Positions 52,149 through 61,436 of a DNA stretch of 64,000 nucleotides are shown here, one piece after another. Origin of the DNA: Pseudonocardia halophobica (GTDB taxonomy: Bacteria > Actinomycetota > Actinomycetes > Mycobacteriales > Pseudonocardiaceae). Numbering within the stretch: the first letter of the stretch is position 1; every line of letters begins with the position of its first letter. The notes below the pieces were generated by a model that saw only the letters and a program-made list of their open reading frames with translations, had not been told where the DNA came from and did no database searches. A program made the translations under genes and the position numbers. The stretch is taken from contig NZ_BSFQ01000015.1 of the NCBI RefSeq assembly GCF_027922425.1, positions 1 to 64,000 on the forward strand. The letters run 5' to 3'.

Positions 52149-53447
52149 ATGGAGGCCGACACCACCGCGAACCTGATCCACTACCTGGGGTACGGCTCCT
52201 TCAGCCCCGGGATCGTCGACCACGCCCGGGGCAGCTGGGTGGTCACCGGGGACGGGTGCGAGCTCCTCGACTTCACCTCCGGACAGATGAGCGCGATCCT
52301 CGGGCACTCCCACCCGGAGATCGTCGCCACCGTCCGCGAGCAGGTCGGCCGGCTCGACCACCTCTACAGCGGCATGCTCAGCCGTCCGGTCCTCGACCTC
52401 GCCCGGCGGCTGGCGGACACGCTGCCCCCGCCGCTGGAGAAGGCGATGTTCCTGTCGACCGGGGCGGAGGCGAACGAGGCCGCGCTCCGGATGGCCAAGC
52501 TCGTCACCGGTCGTCACGAGGTCGTGTCCTTCGCCCGCTCCTGGCACGGGATGACCGGCGGTGCCGCCGCCGCCACCTACAGCGCCGGGCGGGTCGGCTA
52601 CGGACCGGGCGCACCGGGCAACTTCGCGCTGCCCGTCCCGGACCGGTTCCGCCCGCCACTCGTCGACGCGGACGGGAACCTCGACTGGCGCCGCCAGCTC
52701 GACCTCGGCTTCGACCTCATCGACGCCCAGTCCGTCGGCAGCCTCGCCGCCTGCCTCGTCGAGCCCGTCCTCAGCTCGGGCGGGGTCGTCGACCTCCCAC
52801 CCGGCTACCTCGCGGCACTGCGCGACAAGTGCCACGAGCGCGGCATGCTGCTGATCCTCGACGAGGCCCAGACCGGGCTGTGCCGCACCGGCGACTGGTA
52901 CGCCTTCCAACGCGACGGCGTGGTCCCCGACATCCTCACCCTCTCCAAGACCCTCGGCGCCGGGCTGCCGCTGTCCGCGGTGCTGACCAGCGCCGAGATC
53001 GAGGAACGGGCCCACGAGCGCGGCTTCCTCTTCCTCACCACGCACGGCAACGACCCGCTGCCCGCAGCCGTCGGGAACACGGTGCTCGACGTGCTCGGCC
53101 GGGACCGGCTCGACCTGCGCGCCCGCGAGCTCGGGGACCGCCTGCGCAGCGGGCTGGACGAGCTGGCGTCCCGGCACAAGGTGATCGGCGACGTCCGCGG
53201 GCGGGGTCTCCTCGTCGGGCTGGAGCTGGTCGACGACGAGGTCTGGGGCGACGCCGACCGGCTCGGGGCCGCGGTCACCCGCCGGTGCGCGGAGCTCGGC
53301 CTGCACATGAACATCGTCCAGCTGCCGGGCATGGGTGGCACCTTCCGCATCGCCCCGCCGCTGACCTGCACCGAGGCCGAGATCGACCGGGGCGTGGAGA
53401 TCCTCGACGCTGCCCTCACCGACACCAGGAGCGGCGCGACAGGGTGA
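52149..53447 (+). CDS. Class III PLP aminotransferase (dialkylglycine-decarboxylase-like)
   Basis: 432 residues from ATG at 52149. PLP-fold motifs are FLSTGAEANEAALRMAKLVT, SFARSWHGMTGGAAAATYS, LLILDEAQTGLCRTGDWYAF (the Asp that pairs with the PLP nitrogen) and LSKTLGAGLPLSAVLTS with the Schiff-base Lys. The layout resembles 2,2-dialkylglycine decarboxylase and omega-aminotransferases. An amino-group transfer or decarboxylation on a small amino acid is likely; substrate unknown. Divergent from the P450 gene. Confidence 0.88.
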   Translation: MEADTTANLIHYLGYGSFSPGIVDHARGSWVVTGDGCELLDFTSGQMSAILGHSHPEIVATVREQVGRLDHLYSGMLSRPVLDLARRLADTLPPPLEKAMFLSTGAEANEAALRMAKLVTGRHEVVSFARSWHGMTGGAAAATYSAGRVGYGPGAPGNFALPVPDRFRPPLVDADGNLDWRRQLDLGFDLIDAQSVGSLAACLVEPVLSSGGVVDLPPGYLAALRDKCHERGMLLILDEAQTGLCRTGDWYAFQRDGVVPDILTLSKTLGAGLPLSAVLTSAEIEERAHERGFLFLTTHGNDPLPAAVGNTVLDVLGRDRLDLRARELGDRLRSGLDELASRHKVIGDVRGRGLLVGLELVDDEVWGDADRLGAAVTRRCAELGLHMNIVQLPGMGGTFRIAPPLTCTEAEIDRGVEILDAALTDTRSGATG

Positions 53448-53667
53448 CGCCGTCGCCGGGTCGGTGGCCCTGCTCCGGTCCGGCGGACACACGATCAGGC
53501 CGAGGGGGCGTCGTCACCGGTCATGAGCTCGTGGAGCTCGCCGCCCTCGGCTGCCGCGTCGGCGCCACGGGGAACAGTGCCTGCCGGTGTTTGCTCCGGC
53601 AAGCGCCGGGTAGATGGCCGTGCCGCCGGGCGTTGTTGAGACCACAGCAACCAGGGAGTCGTGGACG

Positions 53668-54270
53668 GTGTTCGAGCGGAACGAGGAGCCCCCTGGCGCG
53701 GACGGGTCGTGGTCGTTCGAGCCACCGACCGAGATGCGGGCGTCGTCGAGCCGGTGGCAGATGACCGCCCCGGCACTGCCGAAGATCCTGGCGCCGATGC
53801 GCGTCTCGCTGATCCACTGGCTGTGCAGGGTCCGCCACGCCGTCCGGCTCTCGGCGGAGCTCGTCGCGGTGACCGACGAGGCGGTGTCGAACGTCGTCCT
53901 GCACGCCTACCCGAACGTCCTTGGCCTGGTCCGGGCCGACGCGGAGCTGATCCGCGAGCCGGCCGGCCAACGTGTCCGGGTCACCGTGGCCGACCGTGGC
54001 TCCTGGCGTCTCGTCGACCCGGGTGTCCACCCCGGCGCGGGCCTGGCGCTGATCGAGAATCTCATGGACGACGTGTCGCTCTGGCCGTCCCGCAACTCGT
54101 TCGACCCGCGGCTCCGCTCACGCTTCCGGCACGTCGGCGGCGAGGACAAGCTCGGGCCGAGCTGTCGGGCCTCGGGTCTTCCCGGCAGCACCTGGTTCTC
54201 CCCGGCCACCACGGGCACGGTGGTGTGCATGCTCAGCCCGCTGATGCCGTCGCACACGCCCCGTGCCTGA
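53668..54270 (+). CDS. RsbW-like HATPase (anti-sigma kinase type)
   Basis: 200 residues from GTG at 53668 (AGGGAG nine bases upstream); an ATG at 53614 is the alternative. A GHKL ATPase core carries VTDEAVSNVVLHAYP (N box), VRVTVADRGSWRLVDPG (G1, D-x-G) and GAGLALIENLMDDVSLWP (G2). No membrane segment. In the RsbW/SpoIIAB family the protein phosphorylates a STAS anti-anti-sigma factor and binds a sigma factor. No partner gene is adjacent, as for the PP2C proteins at 17614 and 19328, with which it may act. Confidence 0.8.
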   Translation: MFERNEEPPGADGSWSFEPPTEMRASSSRWQMTAPALPKILAPMRVSLIHWLCRVRHAVRLSAELVAVTDEAVSNVVLHAYPNVLGLVRADAELIREPAGQRVRVTVADRGSWRLVDPGVHPGAGLALIENLMDDVSLWPSRNSFDPRLRSRFRHVGGEDKLGPSCRASGLPGSTWFSPATTGTVVCMLSPLMPSHTPRA

Positions 54271-54396
54271 CCGGAGAACGTCGATTCACCTCCACCGAGG
54301 GAGGCGGCATCGCCGTCGGACGACGAGTGTGCACGCTCGGTCGGGCACCTCGGCGGTGCGAGCCCTGTCCTGACCGGCCACGGGAAGGTGGAGATC

Positions 54397-54660
54397 GTGG
54401 ACGACGTCGTCGTGCTGACCGTCGTGTCCAGCCGCTCCGAGGCGGACCTGCTCGTCGGGCTGCTGCGCAGCGGCGGGCTGTGGGCCGCGGTGTCCGCCGA
54501 CGACGCCGGGGGCCAGGAACCCCAGCTCCAGCTCCAGGGGGTCCGCGTGCTCGTCGCCGCCTCCGAGGAGGCCCCGGCCCGGCAGCTCCTGGCGGCCACC
54601 GCCACCCCGGACGAGGACCCGGACCTGCCAGGCGATCCCGAGCGCTCCCCGCACCGGTAG
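54397..54660 (+). CDS. DUF2007-like small protein
   Basis: 87 residues from GTG at 54397 (GGAG just upstream). VVVLTVVSSRSEADLLVGLL then RSGGLWAAVSADDAGG and VRVLVAASEEAPARQLL match the DUF2007 'putative signal-transducing protein' fold, a compact alpha/beta domain. Function unknown. Confidence 0.7.
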   Translation: MDDVVVLTVVSSRSEADLLVGLLRSGGLWAAVSADDAGGQEPQLQLQGVRVLVAASEEAPARQLLAATATPDEDPDLPGDPERSPHR

Positions 54661-54761
54661 CGCGGCCGCTCCTCCGCCCGCGTCGGAAACACAACCGACA
54701 CAACCGGAGACGCTGCCCGTCACAACCACGCTATTTCCTCTGGTGCGACTCTGGTTCACGA

Positions 54762-54780
54762 CACGAGACCTCGTCTCGTG
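54762..54780 (+). promoter_or_regulatory. Palindromic operator candidate before amtB
   Basis: CACGAGAC-CTC-GTCTCGTG: perfect 8-base arms, 22 bases before the ATG at 54802. ACACAACCG-like units recur upstream (54689-54724). A GlnR box (GTnAC-n6-GAAAC) is not convincing. It could be the binding site of a methylamine-responsive repressor. Confidence 0.6.
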
Positions 54781-54801
54781 CCCACCGCGCGAGGAGCCGC
54801 G

Positions 54802-56154
54802 ATGGACGCAGCAAGTACGGCTTGGATCCTGGCCGCCACCATGGGCGTGAGCCTCATGGTCCCCGGGCTGGCCCTGTTCTACGGCGGCATGGTGGGGGCG
54901 CGCAGCATCCTCAACGTCGTCATGATGACCTTCGGCGCGGTCGCCGTGACCGCGTTCGTCTGGACGCTGTTCGGCTACTCCGCCGTCTTCGGGAACTCCT
55001 ACGGCGGCGCAGGCCTGCTCGGTGACGTCACCGCGCACCTCGGCCTGGGCAACCTGATCGCCGAGGACCCGAACGCGACGCTGCCACCCGCGCTCGTCGC
55101 CGTCTTCCAGGCGCTGTTCGCGGCGATCACGGTCGCGATCATCTGCGGCGCCGTGGTGGACCGGGTCCGCTTCGGCTCGTGGCTGGTGTTCTGCGCGGTC
55201 TGGGTGACGCTGGTCTACCTGCCGATCGCACACTGGGTGTTCGCCTTCGACTCCGCCGACGGCAGCCTGCTCGGCGGCTGGATCGCCAACGAGCTGGGCG
55301 CGATCGACTTCGCCGGCGGCACGGCGGTGCACATCAACTCCGGCATCGCCGCGCTCGCGATCATCCTGGTGCTGGGCAGGCGGCTCGGGTGGCCGCGCCA
55401 GCCCCGCCCGAACAACGTCCCGTTCACCGCGCTCGGCGGCGGGATCCTGTGGTTCGGCTGGTTCGGCTTCAACGGCGGCTCCGCCCTGGCCGCGGGCAAC
55501 AGCGCGTCGGTCGTGCTGCTCACCACCTTCAACGCCGCCTGCGCCGCGATGCTGGGCTGGCTGGCCGTCGAGCGGATCATGGACAAGCACGCGACCACCC
55601 TCGGCGGGGTCTCCGGCGTCGTCGCCGGGCTCGTCGCCATCACCCCGGCCTGCGGCGCGGTGTCCCCGCTCGGCGCCCTGGCGATCGGCCTGCTGGCCGG
55701 CGTGGTCTGCGCCTTCGCCATCCGTCTCAAGTACCGGCTGGGCTACGACGACAGCCTCGACGTCGTCGGCGTCCACCTGGTCGGCGGTGTCCTCGGCACC
55801 CTGCTGATCGGCTTCTTCGCCGACCCGGACGCCCCCAACGGCGCCGCCGGTCTGTTCTACGGCGGCGGGTTCTCCGTCCTCGGCATCCAGGCCGTCGCGG
55901 TGGTCGCCGTGCTCGCCTACTCCTTCGCCGTGACGTGGGTGATCGCGAAGGTCATCGACCTTACCCTGGGGCTGCGCCTCTCGCGCGAGGTGGAGACCGA
56001 GGGCGTCGACGTCCGGGTGCACGGCGAGCAGGCCTACGACCTCGACGGCCACGTGCACGCCCCGGCCGCGGACCTCGCCACCCGCGAGCACGAGGTCGTC
56101 GCCTCCGCCGAGGCCGCCCTCGCCACCGACGGGCCGGCCCCGGCCCGCGACTGA
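54802..56154 (+). CDS. amtB: Ammonium/methylammonium transporter
   Basis: 450 residues from ATG at 54802 (GAGGAGCC upstream). Eleven membrane helices. Amt signatures: MVPGLALFYGGMVGARSILN near the start, HWVFAFDS, DFAGGTAVHINSGIAALAII (conserved His, twin-His pore) and GYDDSLDVVGVHLVGGVLGT (second His). The C-terminal 60 residues are cytosolic and acidic. No GlnK gene follows, unusual for amtB operons. Position before the methylamine genes suggests methylammonium import. Confidence 0.93.
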   Translation: MDAASTAWILAATMGVSLMVPGLALFYGGMVGARSILNVVMMTFGAVAVTAFVWTLFGYSAVFGNSYGGAGLLGDVTAHLGLGNLIAEDPNATLPPALVAVFQALFAAITVAIICGAVVDRVRFGSWLVFCAVWVTLVYLPIAHWVFAFDSADGSLLGGWIANELGAIDFAGGTAVHINSGIAALAIILVLGRRLGWPRQPRPNNVPFTALGGGILWFGWFGFNGGSALAAGNSASVVLLTTFNAACAAMLGWLAVERIMDKHATTLGGVSGVVAGLVAITPACGAVSPLGALAIGLLAGVVCAFAIRLKYRLGYDDSLDVVGVHLVGGVLGTLLIGFFADPDAPNGAAGLFYGGGFSVLGIQAVAVVAVLAYSFAVTWVIAKVIDLTLGLRLSREVETEGVDVRVHGEQAYDLDGHVHAPAADLATREHEVVASAEAALATDGPAPARD

Positions 56155-56182
56155 CCCCCCGACACGGACGAAGGGACACGGC

Positions 56183-56542
56183 ATGACCACCGTCGAAGGC
56201 GCGATCATGAAGGTCGAGAAGGGTGACGAGAACCTGCCCTCGATGAACGAGCCGGGCTGCGAGGCCTGGATCGGCGACTCGTTCCGCAACCCCGGGGGCG
56301 CGGTCATCTGCTCGGGATTCTTCGAGCTCAAGGCCTCCGAACCGCTGGTCTACGAGTACACCTACGACGAGACCAAGTTCGTCGTCGACGGCACGTTCGT
56401 CCTCACCGACCAGGACACCGGCCAGGTCGTGGAGGCCCACAAGGGGGACGTGCTGTTCTTCCCGAAGGGCACCACGGTGAAGTTCGAGACCCCGGACCGG
56501 GCGCTCGGGTTCTACGCCGGCCACCGCAGCTTCGCGCCCTGA
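56183..56542 (+). CDS. EutQ-like cupin protein
   Basis: 119 residues from ATG at 56183 with GAAGGGAC upstream. Cupin strands: YEYTYDETKFVVDGTFVLTD and VEAHKGDVLFFPKGTTVKFE. The metal-binding His pattern is weak. Ethanolamine-utilisation EutQ-like cupins are common in amine-oxidation operons. Role unclear; perhaps ligand binding or a small catalytic step. 28 bases after amtB. Confidence 0.8.
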   Translation: MTTVEGAIMKVEKGDENLPSMNEPGCEAWIGDSFRNPGGAVICSGFFELKASEPLVYEYTYDETKFVVDGTFVLTDQDTGQVVEAHKGDVLFFPKGTTVKFETPDRALGFYAGHRSFAP

Positions 56543-56586
56543 CCTGCCCTCCCCGCGCCGCTTCCCCTCGAGAGGAGAACGGACCC

Positions 56587-57111
56587 ATGGGTTCCGCGCA
56601 CACCAGCGTCCCGCGCTGGCCGACCTCCGACCCTGGCCTCGACCGGACCGGGCGGAGCTACGCGATCCTGTCGTTCGGCCCGGACGCCCGGCCGACGGCC
56701 GAGGGGTGGCACCGCCAGGTCGTCGAGCTCGGCCGTCCGGTCTGGGCCCGGCACGGCGGCTCGGCCGACGAGGTCCTGGCCGAGCTCGCCGAACGGGTGG
56801 AGGCGGCGCGGGTGGGCTGGCGGCTGATGCTCGCCGGCCCCCAGGCCGACGTGCTCGCCGCCCGGGCCGTCGCGACCAGCGGCGGCCTGCTCGACGCGGA
56901 GATCACCCTCCTGGTCACCGACGACCGGCACCGCCGCGTGTGGTGCTCGCACTGCGACACCACCACGCTCGCCGAGGTGGCGACCGGGGACGTGACCGGC
57001 TGCTCCGGCTGCGGCCGCTCGCTGCTGGTCCACCACCACGTCTCCCGGCGCAACGCCGCCTACCTGGGGTTCATGGTCGACGCCGAGACGATCGACGGGG
57101 AGGCCGTGTGA
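56587..57111 (+). CDS. DmmA-like subunit with zinc ribbon
   Basis: 174 residues from ATG at 56587 (GAGAGGAG upstream). The C-terminal half has CSHC and CSGCG, two Cys pairs, followed by LLVHHHVSRRNAAYLGFMVD, the hallmark of the C-terminal domain of the dimethylamine monooxygenase subunit DmmA. The N-terminal part has FGPDARPTAEGWHRQVVELG. It overlaps the reductase gene by GTGA. Its role in the complex is not settled. Confidence 0.82.
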   Translation: MGSAHTSVPRWPTSDPGLDRTGRSYAILSFGPDARPTAEGWHRQVVELGRPVWARHGGSADEVLAELAERVEAARVGWRLMLAGPQADVLAARAVATSGGLLDAEITLLVTDDRHRRVWCSHCDTTTLAEVATGDVTGCSGCGRSLLVHHHVSRRNAAYLGFMVDAETIDGEAV

Positions 57112-58040
57112 CCACCCTGGCCCTGGTCGTCGGCCACAGCGAGGAGATCGCTCCCGGCATCCGGGAGCTCTCCTTCTCCCGCACCGACGGCGGCGTGCTG
57201 CCGGCCCACCCGGCGGGCAGCCACGTCGTCGTCGACTGCGGCGAGGGGCGGCGCAACGCCTACTCGCTCACCAACCCGGGCGCCGACCCCCGCGAGTACC
57301 GGATCGCGGTGCTGCACAAGTCCGACGGGGCGGGCGGCTCGGGCCACATGCACTCGCTGCGGGTCGGCGACACGGTGACGGTGTCCCGCCCGCGCAGCGC
57401 CTTCGCCCCGGTCAGCACCGCCCGCCGGCACCTGCTCGTCGCCGGCGGGATCGGGATCACCCCGATGCTGGCGCACGCCCGCGACGCGGTGCGGTGGGGC
57501 CGGGACGTCGATCTGATCTACGTGCACCGGCCCGGGAGCGAGGCGTTCAGCGACGAGCTGGCCGCGCTGCTGGGCGACCGCCTCGCCGAGACGACCGACG
57601 AGGACGAGTTCGGGCGCCTGCTCGACAAGGCCCTCACCGGCCAGCCGATCGGCACGCACCTCTACGTCTGCGGGCCCGGCCCGCTCCTGGACCGCGTCCT
57701 CGCCGACGCCGCTGCAGCCGGCTGGCCGCCGGAGCGGCTGCACCTCGAGCGGTTCGTGCCCGCCGCGCTGGACCCGGGCCGCGAGTTCGTGGCCCGGCTC
57801 GCCCGGTCCGGCCGCGACGTCCGCGTCCCCTCCGGCCGGAGCCTGCTCGACGCCCTCCACGAGGCCGGGGTGGCGGTGCCGAACATGTGCCGGCAGGGCG
57901 TCTGCGGCGAGTGCAAGGTCCCCGTCCTGGCCGGCACGCCGCTGCACCGCGACGAGTTCCTCGCCGACGACGAGCGCGGCGCGGCGGTGATGTGCTGCGT
58001 GTCCCGCAGCAAGACCGAGACCCTGGAGATCGACCTGTGA
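57108..58040 (+). CDS. Ferredoxin-type reductase (DmmB-like)
   Basis: 310 residues from GTG at 57108 (overlaps the previous stop). Order: FAD/FMN domain with RNAYSLTNP, NAD domain with LLVAGGIGITPMLAHARDA, and a C-terminal [2Fe-2S] domain with CRQGVCGECK and a fourth Cys in VMCCVSRS. The PDR/VanB layout supplies electrons from NAD(P)H to an oxygenase. Next to a haem N-demethylase subunit it should feed dimethylamine oxidation. Confidence 0.9.
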   Translation: MTTLALVVGHSEEIAPGIRELSFSRTDGGVLPAHPAGSHVVVDCGEGRRNAYSLTNPGADPREYRIAVLHKSDGAGGSGHMHSLRVGDTVTVSRPRSAFAPVSTARRHLLVAGGIGITPMLAHARDAVRWGRDVDLIYVHRPGSEAFSDELAALLGDRLAETTDEDEFGRLLDKALTGQPIGTHLYVCGPGPLLDRVLADAAAAGWPPERLHLERFVPAALDPGREFVARLARSGRDVRVPSGRSLLDALHEAGVAVPNMCRQGVCGECKVPVLAGTPLHRDEFLADDERGAAVMCCVSRSKTETLEIDL

Positions 58041-59014
58041 CCCTGTCCGTCAGCCCACGGCTCGCGACCTTCCCGTTCCCCTTCCGCGCCGACAGCTACC
58101 GGTACTCGACCAACGTCGAGCCCGCCCGGGTCCCGGTGGAGACCGAGGCCGGGAGCTGGGGCGCGGGAATCCTGCACCTCGACGACGACTACGCCGCCGA
58201 ACTGGCCGAACGACGGCGGATCCTGGCGGCGGACCCGTCCCGCCTGCAGGTCCTGCCGCACATGCGCCCGGCGGCCTGGGACGCGCTCCTGACCGTGCTG
58301 CGCGAACTGCACGCGCAGCACCCCGGATCGATGTCGCTCGAGCAGGACGGCCCGACCTTCGTCTGGCGCAACTCCCTGCTCGGCGTCGAACAACGCTTCA
58401 CCGAGGGCGCGGACGACAGCCTGCCCGGCGGCCCGCTCGGCTTCCTCGGCAGCCAGATCCAGGACGACGTCGTGCTGCTCGACCAGCGCGAGGGGTCGCT
58501 GTGGGCCGACGCGGGCGTCGTCACCTTCGCCGCCGACTGGTCGCTGGGCTTCGACGTCGGCATGCGCTTCCTCGAGGTCCACGGCCCCGTTCCCCGCATC
58601 CACGAGGAAGGCATCATCTCGCGGGCCGAGCGCTTCCTCATGCGCCTGCAGCCCGGCGAGGAGTGCCGCCGCACGAACTGGAGCATGTCCGTCGACCGCC
58701 GGCTCGACCAGTCGACCGAGGTCTACCCCGAGTGGGGACCGGACCGGCGGGCGATCGTCGACGCCGGGCCCGCCGAGCTCGCGCGGCGCCTGCACCTGCG
58801 CGTGGAGGTGCAGCACCTGATCCGGCTCGGCGCCTCCGGCGCGATCATGTTCCTGATCCGCACCTACCTCGTCGCGCTCGACGAGCTCGCCTCGGTACCC
58901 GCGTGGCGGGAGCGGCTCGGTCGCGTCCTGGCCGAGCTGCCCGAGGACATGGCCGACTACAAGGGCCTCGTCCGCTACCGCGACGCCGCCGCCCACTGGC
59001 TGCTCGACACCTGA
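58037..59014 (+). CDS. Haem-dependent oxidative N-demethylase alpha-like subunit (DUF3445)
   Basis: 325 residues from GTG at 58037 (overlaps the previous stop). Family stretches: PFPFRADSYRYSTNVEPARV, LEQDGPTFVWRNSLLGVEQR, CRRTNWSMSVDRRLDQSTEV and HLRVEVQHLIRLGASGAIMF. DUF3445 proteins (HODM type) bind a haem and oxidatively demethylate dimethylamine. With the reductase and DmmA-like proteins upstream this forms a candidate dimethylamine monooxygenase, releasing methylamine and formaldehyde. Confidence 0.88.
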   Translation: MTLSVSPRLATFPFPFRADSYRYSTNVEPARVPVETEAGSWGAGILHLDDDYAAELAERRRILAADPSRLQVLPHMRPAAWDALLTVLRELHAQHPGSMSLEQDGPTFVWRNSLLGVEQRFTEGADDSLPGGPLGFLGSQIQDDVVLLDQREGSLWADAGVVTFAADWSLGFDVGMRFLEVHGPVPRIHEEGIISRAERFLMRLQPGEECRRTNWSMSVDRRLDQSTEVYPEWGPDRRAIVDAGPAELARRLHLRVEVQHLIRLGASGAIMFLIRTYLVALDELASVPAWRERLGRVLAELPEDMADYKGLVRYRDAAAHWLLDT

Positions 59015-59118
59015 CGGCGCGTCGCGCCCGCCACATCGGCGGGAGCGTTCGCAGGTCTTCCAAGTTTCCCCAACAGAGACTATGTTTCTCACTGCGACAC
59101 GACGAAGGGACCACCACG

Positions 59119-60495
59119 ATGGCCTCCGACACCTCCACCCTCCCCCGCACCGAGCCCGCGCCGGCGACGCCGGCGGCCGCAGTGACGACGCCGTCGCTGG
59201 CCGAGCGCGCCCAGGCCGACGGGGTGCGGTTCCTGCTGGCGCTGTTCGTCGACCTGACCGGCAAGCCGTGCGCCAAGCTGGTGCCGGTCGAGGCCGCCGA
59301 CGAGCTGCAGCACGAGGGCGTCGGGTTCGCCGGGTACGCGGTCGGCGCGATCGGGCAGCAGCCCTGCGACCCGGACCTGATCGCGATCCCCGACCTGGAC
59401 AGCTACACCCCGCTGCCCTGGGTGCGCGAGGGCCTGGCGCTGGTGCACTGCGACCCGCACGTCGAGGGCCGGCCGTGGCACTTCGCCCCGCGGGTCATCC
59501 TCAAGAAGCTCCTGGCCGAGGCGAAGGCGCAGGACCTGGAGCTGTTCGCCGGGGCCGAGGTCGAGTACTTCCTCGTCCGTCGCGACGCCGACGGCACCCT
59601 CGCCCCCGCCGACAGCAAGGACGTCGAGGCCCGGCCCTGTTACGACGCCCGCGGCCTGACCCGCATGTACGACCACCTCACCGGCATCTCCGCCGCGATG
59701 AACGCGCTGGGCTGGGGCAACTACGCCAACGACCACGAGGACGCCAACGGCCAGTTCGAGCAGAACTTCGCCTACGCCGACGCCCTCACCACCGCCGACC
59801 GCGTCATCACCGCCCGCTACCTGATCTCGGTGCTGGCCGAGCAGCGCGGGATGACCGCGACGTTCATGCCCAAGCCCTTCGCCGACCGCACCGGCTCCGG
59901 CATGCACCTGCACCTGTCGCTGTGGCGCGACGGCGAGCCCCGGTTCCCGGACGCCGACGACGCCCGCGGCTTCGGGCTCTCCGAGCTCGCCTACCGCTTC
60001 CTCGGCGGCATCCTCGACCACGCGCCCGGGATGCAGGCGGTGCTCGCGCCCACGGTGAACTCCTACAAGCGCACCGGCGCCACCTCGACCCGCTCCGGCG
60101 CGACCTGGTCCCCGCGCCGGGCCACCTACGGCGGCAACGACCGCACCCACTTCGTGCGGATCCCCGACCACCACCGCATCGAGCTGCGTGGCGGCGACGG
60201 ATCGGCCAACCCCTACCTCGCCCTCGCCGCCGCCCTCGCCGCCGGGCTCGACGGCATCGCGCGGGACGTCGACCCCGGCGCACCGGGTACCGACGGGGTC
60301 GTGCGACCCGAGCTGCCGCCGACGCTGCTGCACGCCGTCGAGGCCCTGGGCGCCGACCCGGTCGTCACCGCCGGGCTCGACGCCGCCGGACCCGGGGTCG
60401 CGGAGTACTTCGCCGCCCTCAAGCGCGAGGAGTTCTTCGACTGGCACGGCACGGTCGGCTCCTGGGAGCACGACCGCTACCTCACCGCTTTCTGA
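59119..60495 (+). CDS. gmaS: Gamma-glutamylmethylamide synthetase (GS-like)
   Basis: 458 residues from ATG at 59119 (GAAGGGA upstream). Glutamine-synthetase fold: FVDLTGKPCAKLVPVE, AEVEYFLVRRD (metal/ammonium region), NQFEQNF-like ANGQFEQNFAYADALTTADR, SGMHLHLSLW, and RIELRGGDGSANPYLALAAA. The short length and the neighbourhood (methylamine genes, mgsABC) argue for GMAS (type III GlnT-like) instead of housekeeping GlnA. It ligates methylamine to glutamate with ATP. Confidence 0.85.
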   Translation: MASDTSTLPRTEPAPATPAAAVTTPSLAERAQADGVRFLLALFVDLTGKPCAKLVPVEAADELQHEGVGFAGYAVGAIGQQPCDPDLIAIPDLDSYTPLPWVREGLALVHCDPHVEGRPWHFAPRVILKKLLAEAKAQDLELFAGAEVEYFLVRRDADGTLAPADSKDVEARPCYDARGLTRMYDHLTGISAAMNALGWGNYANDHEDANGQFEQNFAYADALTTADRVITARYLISVLAEQRGMTATFMPKPFADRTGSGMHLHLSLWRDGEPRFPDADDARGFGLSELAYRFLGGILDHAPGMQAVLAPTVNSYKRTGATSTRSGATWSPRRATYGGNDRTHFVRIPDHHRIELRGGDGSANPYLALAAALAAGLDGIARDVDPGAPGTDGVVRPELPPTLLHAVEALGADPVVTAGLDAAGPGVAEYFAALKREEFFDWHGTVGSWEHDRYLTAF

Positions 60496-60524
60496 CCCTT
60501 CACCCACGAGAGAGGAGACGGCCC

Positions 60525-61436
60525 GTGTGCGGGATCGTCGGACTCCACCTGCGCGACCCCGAGCTGTACCCGCAGCTCGGCCGCCTGCTGGAGACCATGC
60601 TGTGCCAGGTCGTCGAGCGCGGCCCCGACTCGGCCGGCGTCGCCGTCTACGGTGACCGCCGCCGCTGCCCCGAGGGCCACGCCGCGGTGTCGGTCCTGGT
60701 CCCCGCAGGCACCGACTTCGGTGTGCTGGGTCTTCCCGAACTGCTCGTCACCGAGGCCGGCGACACCACCGTCCTCGCCGCCCCGGTCTCCCCCGACGCG
60801 CTGGTCGCCGCGGTGCGCACCGCGTTGCCGGACGCGACCGTGGTCGGCTCGGGCACCGACCTGACCGTCTACAAAGGGACCGGCCACCCGCGCGCCCTCG
60901 CCGAGACCTACGACCTCGCCGCCGCGCAGGGATGGCAGGGCCTGGCGCACACCCGGATGGCCACCGAGTCCGCGGTGACCCCCGAGGGCTGCCACCCGTT
61001 CTCGGTCGGCCCGGACCAGTGCCTGGTGCACAACGGGTCCTTCGCCAACCACGCCACGATCCGCCGCGAGCTGATCGCGGCCGGGCACGTGTTCGACTCG
61101 GAGAACGACTCCGAGGTCGGCGCCCGGTTCGTCGCCGACCGGCTGGCCCAGGGCGAGGACCTGGACAAGGCGCTGCGCCTGGTCTGCGAGCGGTTCGACG
61201 GCTTCTACACCCTGCTCGTGACCAGCGCGGACGGGTTCGCCGTGGTCCGCGACGCCATCGCCTGCAAGCCGGCGATCATCGCCGAGACCGACCGCTGGGT
61301 GGCCATGGCCTCGGAGTTCCGGGCACTGGCCGACCTGCCCGGGATCTCCGACGCCCGGATCTACGAGCCCGAGCCCGAGCGCGTCTACCACTGGCAGCGC
61401 TCGATTCCACTGCAGGGTCAAGGAGTGACCGCGTGA
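60525..61436 (+). CDS. mgsA: N-methylglutamate synthase subunit A (class II amidotransferase)
   Basis: 303 residues from GTG at 60525 (GAGAGGAG upstream). Cys2 after the start (CGIVGLHLRD) is the Ntn nucleophile; ERGPDSAGVAVYG and HTRMATESAVTPEGCHPFS follow. It is the GltB N-terminal-like subunit; no ammonia tunnel domain. It overlaps mgsB. In the N-methylglutamate pathway the complex transfers the methylamino group from gamma-glutamylmethylamide. Confidence 0.88.
   Translation: MCGIVGLHLRDPELYPQLGRLLETMLCQVVERGPDSAGVAVYGDRRRCPEGHAAVSVLVPAGTDFGVLGLPELLVTEAGDTTVLAAPVSPDALVAAVRTALPDATVVGSGTDLTVYKGTGHPRALAETYDLAAAQGWQGLAHTRMATESAVTPEGCHPFSVGPDQCLVHNGSFANHATIRRELIAAGHVFDSENDSEVGARFVADRLAQGEDLDKALRLVCERFDGFYTLLVTSADGFAVVRDAIACKPAIIAETDRWVAMASEFRALADLPGISDARIYEPEPERVYHWQRSIPLQGQGVTA

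Noticed and set aside
54661..54760. GlnR box before amtB
   Set aside because: No convincing GTnAC-n6-GAAAC pair; only partial half-sites.
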